A program made the position numbers and the translations under genes. Positions 7,632 to 15,860 of a stretch of DNA of 38,534 bases are shown one piece after another; positions within the stretch are counted from its first letter, which is position 1; every line of letters begins with the position of its first letter. The notes under the pieces are model-generated. The model did not search any database, was not told the origin of the DNA, and worked only from the letters and a program-made list of their open reading frames with translations. The stretch is taken from NCBI GenBank assembly GCA_028284885.1, contig JANQQW010000241.1, positions 1 through 38,534 of the forward strand, read 5' to 3'. This stretch comes from Planctomycetaceae bacterium (GTDB taxonomy: Bacteria; Planctomycetota; Planctomycetia; Planctomycetales; Planctomycetaceae).

Positions 7632-9107
7632 ATGCCTCGCCTCGCCGCCGCGCTGCTGCTCTTCGTGCTCGTTCCCACCGCGAACGCCGCCGAACCCGCG
7701 GCCGACGAGCAGGCCGACCGTCCGAACATCCTGTTCGTGTTCCTCGACGACTTCGGTTGGCGCGACACGGGCTACATGGGGAGCGACTTCTACGAGACGC
7801 CCCACATCGACGCGCTCGCCGAGGGGGGCCTCGTCTTCACCGACGCCTACTCGTGCGCGGCGAACTGTGCGCCGGCCCGGGCGTGCCTGCTGTCCGGTCA
7901 GTACACGCCGCGGCACGAGGTCTACAACGTGGGGACGGGGCCGCGGGGGAACGCGAAGCATCGCCGGCTGCTGCACGTGCCAGGGACGAAGACGCTCGAC
8001 CCGCAGATCAAGACGTGGGCCGCCTGCCTGCAGGACGCCGGCTACCGCACGGCCACCATGGGCAAGTGGCACCTCAGCAACGACCCCGTGCCCTACGGCT
8101 TCCACGTGAACGTCGGCGGCACTCACTCCGGCGGACCGCCGCGGGGCTACTACCCCCCGCACGGCAAGGTCCCGGGTCTCCAGGACGCGCCGAAGGGCGA
8201 GTACGTCACCGACCGGCTGAGCGACGAGGCGGTCAAGTTCATCGAGGCGAACAAGAGCCGGCCGTGGTGCCTGTACCTCACGCACTTCGCCGTGCACACG
8301 CCGCTGGACGCGAAGAAGGAACTCGTCGCCAAGTACCAGGCGAAGAAGCCCGGCAAGCTGCACCGTCACGTGGCGATGGCGACCATGATCCAGGCGGTCG
8401 ACGACGGCGTGGGTCGCATCGTGGAGAAGCTCGACGAACTCGGCCTCCGCGAGAACACGGCGATCTTCTTCTTCAGCGACAACGGCGGGTACGGCCCGGC
8501 GACCGACATGGACCCGCTGAAGGGCTACAAGGGGACGTACTACGAAGGGGGCATCCGCGAGCCGTTCTTCGTGCACTGGCCCGCCGTGGTGAAGCCCGGC
8601 AGGACCGACGTGCCGATGATCGGCGTCGATCTGTACCCGACGTTCTGCGAGATCGCCGGGGCGAAGACGCCGGCCGACCAGCCCCGCGACGGCGTCAGCC
8701 TGCTGCCGCTGCTCAGCGGCGAGGCGACGGACCTCGGCGAGCGGCCGCTGTTCTGGCACTTCCCGGCCTACCTGCAGGCCTACAGCGTGACCGACGAGCA
8801 GCGGGACCCGTTGTTCCGCTCGCGGCCGTGCAGCATCGTGCGGCAGGGGGACTGGAAGCTGCACCAGTACTTCGAGGACGGCGGGCTGGAGCTGTACAAC
8901 CTCCGGCACGACATCGGCGAGACGAAGAACCTCGCGAAGGAGCAGCCCGAGCGGACGGCCGAGCTGCTGAAGGTGCTGGAGACGTGGCGGGCGGAGATCG
9001 ACGCCCCGGTTCCGACGAAGCCGAATCCGCAGTTCGACGCCGAGGCCGAGGCCGCCGCGATCGAGAAGGCGAAGGCGAGGAAGGCCGGCAAACGGAAGAA
9101 GCGGTGA
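7632..9107 (+). CDS. Secreted formylglycine-dependent sulfatase
   Basis: The 491-residue arylsulfatase-family enzyme hydrolyses sulfate esters, probably on polysaccharides. Residues 1-19 form a signal peptide ending ANAA. The metal-binding pair is in FVFLDDFGW (D39, D40). The active-site Cys to be converted to formylglycine is C79 in CAPARACLLSGQ, fitting the CxPxR rule. Further family marks are MGKWHLS, THFAVHTPLD, the FFFSDNGG metal site and GYKGTYYEGGIREPF. The C-terminus is a Lys/Ala/Glu-rich tail. The gene starts 65 bases after the kinase and may follow it in one transcript. It converges on the ExoD gene with 9 bases between the stops. The maturation enzyme is not in the window. Confidence 0.93.
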   Translation: MPRLAAALLLFVLVPTANAAEPAADEQADRPNILFVFLDDFGWRDTGYMGSDFYETPHIDALAEGGLVFTDAYSCAANCAPARACLLSGQYTPRHEVYNVGTGPRGNAKHRRLLHVPGTKTLDPQIKTWAACLQDAGYRTATMGKWHLSNDPVPYGFHVNVGGTHSGGPPRGYYPPHGKVPGLQDAPKGEYVTDRLSDEAVKFIEANKSRPWCLYLTHFAVHTPLDAKKELVAKYQAKKPGKLHRHVAMATMIQAVDDGVGRIVEKLDELGLRENTAIFFFSDNGGYGPATDMDPLKGYKGTYYEGGIREPFFVHWPAVVKPGRTDVPMIGVDLYPTFCEIAGAKTPADQPRDGVSLLPLLSGEATDLGERPLFWHFPAYLQAYSVTDEQRDPLFRSRPCSIVRQGDWKLHQYFEDGGLELYNLRHDIGETKNLAKEQPERTAELLKVLETWRAEIDAPVPTKPNPQFDAEAEAAAIEKAKARKAGKRKKR

Positions 9108-9116
9108 GCCGGTCAG

Positions 9117-9755
9117 CTACGTCAGCAGCACCCAGGTGCCAAGGGCTGCGGCCAGGGAGCCGCCGAGGCCGACGAGCAGGATGAGTCCGTCGCCGGCCGT
9201 GATGCCGACGGCGAGCAGGCAGATGGCCGCGGACGGGGCGGCCACCGCTCCGGGGAGCAGGGCGAGCGGGTACATCGTGACGGCGAGTCCGATGCAGACC
9301 ACCGCGACGACCCGCGTTCCCCAGGCACCGGTCAGCCACGTCAGCCGCGCCGAGACGACGTTCTCGACCCACGTGACCCACGGCCGGACGGACGTCGTCA
9401 CCTTCTTCACCTTCTTCGCGGACAGCCCGCGGTTGGCGAGGAAGCCGGGGAGCCAGATGCTCTTCGCGCTGAAGACCGTCTGCACGGCGACGAGGATGAT
9501 CCAGGTGCCGGTGACGACGGACGCGCCCGGGATGCTGCCCGTGAGCGGGAAGAGGGCGATGGCCGCCGGGACGAGCAGCAGTGGTCCGTGGGCCCGGCTG
9601 CCGATGCGGTCGACGACCTCGCCGAGCGTGACGGTCTGCTCCTCGTCGGCGTGGTCGTCGGCGGCCGCCTCGACGCGGTCGAGGACGTCGCTGAGGTCCC
9701 GCGGGCCGTCGTCTTCGGTCGAGGCCGAGTCCTGGTCCGCCACCGTCTCGCTCAC
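9117..9755 (-). CDS. exoD: ExoD family exopolysaccharide-synthesis membrane protein
   Basis: The 212-residue protein matches the ExoD family, named for a rhizobial gene affecting exopolysaccharide production. An acidic N-terminal region (to about residue 55) contains VTLGEVVDRIGSRAHGP. Hydrophobic segments follow (LLLVPAAIALFPLTGSIPG, then TWIILVAVQTVF, and several more after residue 130). The biochemical role of the family is unknown. The GTG start at 9755 overlaps the TGA stop of the upstream kinase gene in a GTGA junction (9755-9752), which implies translational coupling. That supports the short start over an upstream in-frame ATG at 9788 inside the kinase gene. Confidence 0.85.
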   Translation of the reverse strand: MSETVADQDSASTEDDGPRDLSDVLDRVEAAADDHADEEQTVTLGEVVDRIGSRAHGPLLLVPAAIALFPLTGSIPGASVVTGTWIILVAVQTVFSAKSIWLPGFLANRGLSAKKVKKVTTSVRPWVTWVENVVSARLTWLTGAWGTRVVAVVCIGLAVTMYPLALLPGAVAAPSAAICLLAVGITAGDGLILLVGLGGSLAAALGTWVLLT

Positions 9756-11512
9756 GCGGCGCTCTCGTCGCTGGTCTCGCTGCTCCACGACTTGCGGAGG
9801 CTGGTCGGCGTGAGGCTCGTCTCGGCCAGGTCGCCGAACGTCTCGCCGAGCCGTGCGCGGGGCGCCTCCAGCTGGATCGGGATGCGGACGGTGAAGGTGC
9901 TGCCGCGGCCGAACTCGCTCTTGAGGAGAACCTCGCCGCCGAGCAGCTTGGCGAGCTCCTTGACGATGGAGAGCCCGAGCCCGGTGCCGCCGTACTCACG
10001 GGTCGTCGCGTCCTGGCCGGGGGCGTCGGCCCGGCCGGGGACCGTGCGTCCCTGGCGGAACTTCTCGAAGATGCGGGCCTGGTCCTCGAGCGAGATGCCA
10101 ATGCCGGTGTCCTCGACCTGCAGTTCGAGCTGCCGGGCGTCGAACAGCCGGGTCCGCACCCGCACGCGGCCTCCCTCGGGCGTGAACTTGATCGCGTTCG
10201 AGAGCAGGTTGTTGAGGATCTGCTCCAGCTTCCGCTGGTCCTGCGTGACGTGGACGACCCGCTCGTCGAGCTCGCAGGCGAGGTCGATGTTCTTCTTCTC
10301 GGCGAGCGGGGCGACGAGGGAGACCTGCCGTTCGACGAGTTCGCCGACGGGGAACTCGGCGACGCGGAGCTCCATCTTCCCGCTCTCGATCTTCGCGAGG
10401 TCGAGCAGGTCGTTGATGAGCGCCATCAGGTGCTTGCCGGACGTCCGGATGTTGCCGACGTAGCGTTCCTGCCGGTCGTCGAGACTGCCCAGTTCCAGCA
10501 GCACGTCGCTGAACCCGAGGATGCTGTTGAGCGGCGTGCGGAGCTCGTGGCTCATCGTGGCGAGGAAGTCGTCCTTCAGCCTGTTCATCTCGTACAGGGT
10601 CAGGTTCACCTCGGCGAGCTCGTCGACCTTGCCGTCGAGGTCGGTGTTCACGGCCCGCAGTTCGTCCTGCACGGTGACGAGGTGCCGGAGCATGCGGTTG
10701 AAGGCGTGGGAGAGCTCCTCGAACTCGTCGCCGGTGTGGATGTCGGCCCGCAGGTCGAGGTTGCCGCGGGCGATCTCGTCGCTGACGTCCTTCAGGTGCA
10801 GGACCGGCTTGACGATGACGTACCGCACGATGGCGTACGCCGCGACCATCGCCAGGAACGCCGTGATGATGGCGGTCGCGATCAGGATCGCGTTGTTCCA
10901 GGCGAGCGCGTCCTTCGTCCCCTTCAGCGGCAGCACCACCTTCACCACGCCCAGCGTCTCCCCCTCCACCGTGGCGTGCTCGCGGTGGTGGTGGCATCGC
11001 AGGCAGGACTTCCGGGCGTCGATCCGCTTGTAGTAGACGTACTCCTTCGTCGCCTCGTCGACGTGCACGATCTCGGCCGGTTCGTCGCCCGTCGGGTCGG
11101 CGGCGAGCAGTTTGTCGATCGCGTCGAAGTCGTCCGGGTCGCCCGGCGTCTCGTTTCCCTCGGCCCGTTTCTCGGCAGAGAAGGCCGCGAACTTCACGTC
11201 CGCCAGATCGACGTCCGGAATCGCGTCCTCCTTCATGTCCCAGCCGACGTTCTCGATCAGCGGAAGCAGCGTTTTTTGCTCTTCGGGGGGCCGGTCCTCC
11301 TCGGACGACTTCCAGTGCTTCTCCAACAGGTACGGCGCGACCAACATGCGGGCCGAGAGCCGGTTCTGGTCGTCGACCAGGTTCCCGTTCAGCCACGCGT
11401 ACAGGTAGAAGCTGCCGGTGATGAGCAGCAGCAGACCGCCCCCGAACAGGAAGCGGCACTTCCTCTCCAGGCTGGTCTCGCCCAGCAGTCGTTTGACGGT
11501 CCGATAGGACAT
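9752..11512 (-). CDS. Sensor histidine kinase with periplasmic c-type heme motif
   Basis: The 586-residue kinase has membrane segments at about 21-41 and 207-230 flanking a periplasmic domain of roughly 165 residues. That domain contains CLRCH (residues 170-174), a CXXCH covalent heme attachment motif followed by HHREH. It resembles the DUF3365/Tll0287-like heme sensor domain. The cytoplasmic part is HAMP (230-285), a short coiled coil, HisKA with H322 in SHELRTPLNS, and a HATPase with N-box (LNNLLSNAIKF), G1 (DTGIGI) and G2 (GGTGLGLSI). It is therefore predicted to sense redox state, a gas or a small ligand through heme and to signal by phosphotransfer. No response regulator is adjacent. The downstream exoD start overlaps its stop codon. 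The ATG at 11512 has only a weak GGGGA upstream. Confidence 0.9.
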   Translation of the reverse strand: MSYRTVKRLLGETSLERKCRFLFGGGLLLLITGSFYLYAWLNGNLVDDQNRLSARMLVAPYLLEKHWKSSEEDRPPEEQKTLLPLIENVGWDMKEDAIPDVDLADVKFAAFSAEKRAEGNETPGDPDDFDAIDKLLAADPTGDEPAEIVHVDEATKEYVYYKRIDARKSCLRCHHHREHATVEGETLGVVKVVLPLKGTKDALAWNNAILIATAIITAFLAMVAAYAIVRYVIVKPVLHLKDVSDEIARGNLDLRADIHTGDEFEELSHAFNRMLRHLVTVQDELRAVNTDLDGKVDELAEVNLTLYEMNRLKDDFLATMSHELRTPLNSILGFSDVLLELGSLDDRQERYVGNIRTSGKHLMALINDLLDLAKIESGKMELRVAEFPVGELVERQVSLVAPLAEKKNIDLACELDERVVHVTQDQRKLEQILNNLLSNAIKFTPEGGRVRVRTRLFDARQLELQVEDTGIGISLEDQARIFEKFRQGRTVPGRADAPGQDATTREYGGTGLGLSIVKELAKLLGGEVLLKSEFGRGSTFTVRIPIQLEAPRARLGETFGDLAETSLTPTSLRKSWSSETSDESAA

Positions 11513-11574
11513 TTCCCCATCCTAGACCAATTCCCCGGCGACCGCTGCCCCGAGATCGACGAGGCGAGCGGTCG

Positions 11575-11650
11575 GTGTCAGCCGACCGGTCACGGGTGGC
11601 CGGTGGACGGGCGCTCGAACCGTCGGGGCGCGTCACCGGGGGGCTGACAC
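11575..11650 (-). terminator. Imperfect inverted repeat after the heme-protein gene
   Basis: The segments 11575-11594 and 11631-11650 are inverted copies matching at 17 of 20 positions (arms beginning GTGTCAGCCGACC and ending GGGGGGCTGACAC), 36 bases apart. They lie between the stop of the large heme protein gene (11671) and the kinase start (11512). The position fits a stem-loop ending the first transcript. There is no T-run. Confidence 0.35.
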
Positions 11651-11670
11651 GCCCCGCTCGCTGCTGCGGA

Positions 11671-14600
11671 CTACTTCAGCTCGTGAATCGTCCCGTGCAG
11701 CTCGCCCGAGGCCTCGCGGCCGTCGGCCCCCTCGAGCTCCCAGCTGACCGACAGGCCCATCGTCGGAGCGAGGTCCGGAATCTCGAGGACGACCGTCCGT
11801 CCGTCCGCGCCGACGCGAGCGCCGGTCACCTTCAGCGACCGCTCGTCGACGTGCTTCGAGCCGTAGCCGCGAGACCGCTTCAGGGACCACGCACGGACGG
11901 CGTAGTTGCCCGGCTCGGCCGCGGACTCGCGGTCGAACTCGCCGGTGAACTGCAGTTCGAGTTCTCCCTTCCGAGCGTGGAACTCGACCGGCAGGTGGAC
12001 CGGCTGGCCGGTGTAGCGGATGCGGTAGAAGCCGCCCGGGGCCTGCTGGTTGCCGGCCCAGGCGAACATGCCGCAGGTGTAGAGCTGGCCGTCGCCGGGG
12101 TGGAAGCGGCCGCGGACGAGGCCGGTCGGCATGCTGGGCAGCGGCAGCGGGCAGACGCCCCCCTGCATCAGCACGTCGTCGCCGGTCCCCACCTTCTCGT
12201 GCGGCACCACGTACACGCGGCCGTACCCGTAGGAGAGGTTCAGCAGCCGGCCTTCGAGCGGGCCCCACTGGCTCCCCTTCACCCACAACAGCTCGGCCGG
12301 GCTGCGGTCGAAGCGGTTGGTGATCCAGCAGAGCGGCGGCTGCATCGCGTCGTCCGACTCGTCGGTGACGTCGTGGTAGCCCATCATGTTGCCGTAGAAG
12401 CCCCCTTCGCGGACCCAGTTGACCCGGTTCTTCGGGGTCCAGTGGCCCTCCTGGTCGGTGACGAAGAACGTGCCGTCGGGGTTCAGGCAGACGCCGTTGG
12501 CCGCGCGGAAGCCGGTCGCGAGCACGTCGGTCTTCGAGCCGTCGGCGCTCACTCGCAGCAGCGTGCCGTGGTGTGGCACGAGGCCCGGCTTCGCGTGCCG
12601 GGCGGACTTCGCGTAGTAGAAGTTCCCGGCCGCGTCGCGCTGCAGGCCCATCGCGAACTCGTGGAAGTGCTCGGTGACCTGGTGGTCGCTGTTGAAGCTC
12701 TGGTAGAAGTCGGTCTCGCCGTCGCCGTTGAGGTCCCGGAGGACGGCGAGCTGGTCGCGGCAGGTGACGTAGACGTCGCCGTCGACGATCTTCACGCCGA
12801 GCGGCTGGAACAGGCCGGAGGCGATCCGCTTCCACCGCAGCTTGCCGTCGGGCTGGGTGAGTCCCTCGACGAGCCAGACGTCGCCGTCCCACGCGGAGAC
12901 GGCGGCACGGTCGCCCCCCTCGAAGAAGTCGAACCCGGTGAGCCTGACGCGGGCGAACCACGGGTTGGTCTCCGGGTGCGTCAGCACGTCCACGGCGAAC
13001 GGTCCGTCGTTCTCGCCGGTGGTCGCCTCGGTCACGAGCGCCTGTGGCCACCGCGGCGGCCCGCCCTCGGTCATCGAGCCGAGGTCGAGCGGCTGCAACC
13101 CGGCGATCGCCGCGCTCTTCGCCACGCCGGCCGCCTGCTCGGGGTCGCCGACCGACCCGGTCCACAACGTGAACCGCAGCGGCTCGTCGCCGGGGTCGAG
13201 TCGGGGGGTCAGGCGGCTGCCGTTACGCTTCCAAGCGAAGCCCCGTTTGAGCGTACTGCCCGCGACGAGCACTCGCCGCGCGGTCCGTCCGCCGTACCAC
13301 ACGTCGTTGGGTACGGCGTCGAACCACTTCCCTTGTTTCCGTGCGACGACTGCTGCGGCGAGCTTCTCGCCGGCCGCGTTCGCGATGGTTCCGTCTTCAG
13401 GCGGGTCCTTCAGTGGCCAGAACGCGACCGGCTTCGCCTCGTCGAACTTCTTCAGCGAGGCCCCGGCGAGAGCGGAGTCGAAGAACCGCACATCACGAAT
13501 CTCGCCTCGAAAGGCGGGCGGCTTCGGGAAGTCCGGGGCACAGAATCCGATTCGCACGACCGGTTTGTCCAAGCGGTTCTCCGGAGCCATCTCCTTCGAT
13601 CCGCTCGGCGTCCCGTCGACGAACAGCGTCGCCCGTCCCTTCTCGACGCGGAGGGCGACGTCGTGCCACTTGCCGTCGGCGACCTTCTTGTCGGACCGCA
13701 GCACGCCGACCCAGCCGATGTCGTAGCAGAGCCGACCGCCGCGGACGAACAGCACCTGCCCGCCCGGAACCCACTCCGGCCCTGCGACCGTTCTCGCGAA
13801 GATCGTGCCCTCGTGCTCCGTTCGGATTCGGGCGGTGACGGTGAAGTCGCGGCCGGTGTCGAGCGCCTCGCCCTTCGCCATCTCCAAGTACGTCGCACCG
13901 TCGAACGTCACGCGGCTCGCCGCCTCGGGCTCGGGATCCGGTTCGACCTCTCCGGCGACACCGGGGCCGAACGTGACGTGCCCGTCGCGGATCGCGAGAG
14001 CCGCGTCCGGTTGCATCGCCACGGAGAGCTGCATCGGCCTCGATCGCGGTCCGATCTCGAACGACCGCAGGAGCACGGGCTGCTTCTTCTCGCCGACCTC
14101 GACGAAACCGGGCGACTCCAGCACGCTCGTCTCGCCGACGCGGTAGGAGACGATCGCCCGCGAGCCGTAGTGGTACAGGCCCTCGTACCGACCCCACTTC
14201 CTCGGCAGGGGGCCGTACCGTCGGTCGTCCCGGCCGACGACGCGTTGGTCGTCCTCGAAGGAGCCGGTCTCGGGGTGGGCCCAGCCGGGGCCCGTGTTCT
14301 GGAAGTGGACGTCGCCGGCGACGTGCGGGTGGGCGTTGTGTCGTCCGTCGAAGTGGATGCCCTGCCAGTCGACGAAGCCCTCGCCCGTCCAGAAGCCGGC
14401 GAGGCGGAGGGTGTCGTGCTCGAAGGCGGCCCACGCCCGGCCACGGGAGATGCCCCCCGCCCCGCCGTCGAGCCGCACGGCGATCCCCTTGTACGCGATG
14501 TTCGACCCGTCCCGGCCGAACTCGTACGTGTTCACGAGGCTGGGGCCGTAGTCCATCGCGGACCAAGGCTGGAACTTCGAGGGCTCCGGCCCGAACGTCT

Positions 14601-15588
14601 CGCCGGCCGGCAGGTTCGCGAGGTAGGCGTCGGTCACCTCGAAGTACTGCGACGGGTTCCGCTTCTTCAGGTACTCCTCGCGGAGGTAGTGGATCACGTC
14701 GTACTTCTGCTTCGGCACCATCCAGTGCTGCGGGACCATCATCCCGAAGCCGCGGGTCAGCGTCTGGTACATGGCGAACGGGTCGCTGCCGTTCTTGAGC
14801 GGTTCGGTGGCGAACCGTCGGGAGGTGGGCAGCGTGCCGACGCGGTCCGGCGTGCCGTGGCAGTTGACGCAGAGGCGAGCGTAGACCGCTTCGCCCCGCT
14901 TGAAGGCACCGGCGTCGAGCGCGTTGATCAGCGCTGCATGGTCGATCTGGGACTCGTACTCCGGCAGCGGCCGGGCGACGAGCAAGGCGGACGGCGGTGC
15001 GAGTTCACGGGCCCGCTCGAGGCCACCGTCGGCGACCTCGCGGACGTACCGCACCAGGTCGAGGAACTGCTGCCGCGTGCCGAGCTGGTTCACGAGCCCG
15101 TTCGGCATCGTCGACTGCGGCGACTTCGTCCACTCCTCGACGTCGTCGGCCGGGACGACGACCGTCTTGCCGGTGTTGGGGTCGCGCACGGTCACCGCCG
15201 CGTCGGTCGCCTCGACGAGCAGCCCGACGACCTGCCGGCCGTCGGTTCGGACGACGACGGCCGTCTCGTATCCCTTCCGCAGCGTCTTCGACGGGTCGAG
15301 GATCGACTCGACGAGGTGGGCGGTCGTCGGTCGCTCGTTCCACTTCGTCAGCAGGGGGCCGATGCCGCCCGGCTTGCCGTTCGTCTCGTGGCAGCGGTTG
15401 CAGCCGGTCGTCGGCTGGTGGAAGGCGACCGCTCCCCGGCGAGCGTCCCCGGCGGACTCCGCGGCGGCGGCGAGGTCGGCGACCCCTTCCGCGAGCAGGC
15501 TCGCCTCGAGCGACCCGGGCTCCGGCTCGGCACCGAGAACGGGGACGGCGAGCAGGGCGAGAACGAGGGCGAGAACGGATCGGCACAT
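11671..15588 (-). CDS. Large secreted heme-binding protein: cytochrome c domains, LamG and beta-propeller
   Basis: The 1305-residue exported protein has several modules. Residues 1-20 are a signal peptide ending VLGA. Residues about 48-185 match the planctomycete heme-binding domain TIGR02603 (CNRCH at 63-67, ESILDPSKTL, then a MPNGL segment). A second cytochrome c domain follows with CVNCH at 240-244 and axial-type Met residues. Residues about 340-540 resemble DUF6797. Residues about 565-720 look like a LamG/concanavalin fold (ATYLEMAKGEALDTGRDFTV ... WHDVALRVE). The C-terminal ~450 residues form an NHL/SorL-like propeller. The role is inferred as periplasmic electron transfer linked to sugar dehydrogenation or binding. 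The ATG at 15588 was chosen because it opens directly into the signal peptide. Confidence 0.88.
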   Translation of the reverse strand: MCRSVLALVLALLAVPVLGAEPEPGSLEASLLAEGVADLAAAAESAGDARRGAVAFHQPTTGCNRCHETNGKPGGIGPLLTKWNERPTTAHLVESILDPSKTLRKGYETAVVVRTDGRQVVGLLVEATDAAVTVRDPNTGKTVVVPADDVEEWTKSPQSTMPNGLVNQLGTRQQFLDLVRYVREVADGGLERARELAPPSALLVARPLPEYESQIDHAALINALDAGAFKRGEAVYARLCVNCHGTPDRVGTLPTSRRFATEPLKNGSDPFAMYQTLTRGFGMMVPQHWMVPKQKYDVIHYLREEYLKKRNPSQYFEVTDAYLANLPAGETFGPEPSKFQPWSAMDYGPSLVNTYEFGRDGSNIAYKGIAVRLDGGAGGISRGRAWAAFEHDTLRLAGFWTGEGFVDWQGIHFDGRHNAHPHVAGDVHFQNTGPGWAHPETGSFEDDQRVVGRDDRRYGPLPRKWGRYEGLYHYGSRAIVSYRVGETSVLESPGFVEVGEKKQPVLLRSFEIGPRSRPMQLSVAMQPDAALAIRDGHVTFGPGVAGEVEPDPEPEAASRVTFDGATYLEMAKGEALDTGRDFTVTARIRTEHEGTIFARTVAGPEWVPGGQVLFVRGGRLCYDIGWVGVLRSDKKVADGKWHDVALRVEKGRATLFVDGTPSGSKEMAPENRLDKPVVRIGFCAPDFPKPPAFRGEIRDVRFFDSALAGASLKKFDEAKPVAFWPLKDPPEDGTIANAAGEKLAAAVVARKQGKWFDAVPNDVWYGGRTARRVLVAGSTLKRGFAWKRNGSRLTPRLDPGDEPLRFTLWTGSVGDPEQAAGVAKSAAIAGLQPLDLGSMTEGGPPRWPQALVTEATTGENDGPFAVDVLTHPETNPWFARVRLTGFDFFEGGDRAAVSAWDGDVWLVEGLTQPDGKLRWKRIASGLFQPLGVKIVDGDVYVTCRDQLAVLRDLNGDGETDFYQSFNSDHQVTEHFHEFAMGLQRDAAGNFYYAKSARHAKPGLVPHHGTLLRVSADGSKTDVLATGFRAANGVCLNPDGTFFVTDQEGHWTPKNRVNWVREGGFYGNMMGYHDVTDESDDAMQPPLCWITNRFDRSPAELLWVKGSQWGPLEGRLLNLSYGYGRVYVVPHEKVGTGDDVLMQGGVCPLPLPSMPTGLVRGRFHPGDGQLYTCGMFAWAGNQQAPGGFYRIRYTGQPVHLPVEFHARKGELELQFTGEFDRESAAEPGNYAVRAWSLKRSRGYGSKHVDERSLKVTGARVGADGRTVVLEIPDLAPTMGLSVSWELEGADGREASGELHGTIHELK

Positions 15589-15860
15589 GGGGAATCGTCC
15601 GAAGTCGGCGGGTGCGGAGGTTGCCAACGAGGCCGCGACAACCGAACTTCCATCCTAAGGAACTCGACGGCGAGTTCGACAGTGCGGCGCGTGGAACACG
15701 ATTCGCACTGACGTATCCTCAGACGCGACCGCCGTCATCCGAGCGAACAAGACGCGTTCCGTACCGACGGCGAGTCCGCCGTGCGGACCAATTCGTCAGT
15801 CGTGCCCACGGGGCGAGCGACTCCCGCCGACTTCGGACGTCGGAACCAGGAAAGAGCAAC

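Noticed and set aside
11575-15711. Very long plus-strand reading frame (over 1300 codons) opposite the heme-protein gene
   Set aside because: It is antisense to a gene with clear domains, is rich in Arg/Val/Asp/Gly without motifs, and results from the G/C bias at third codon positions.
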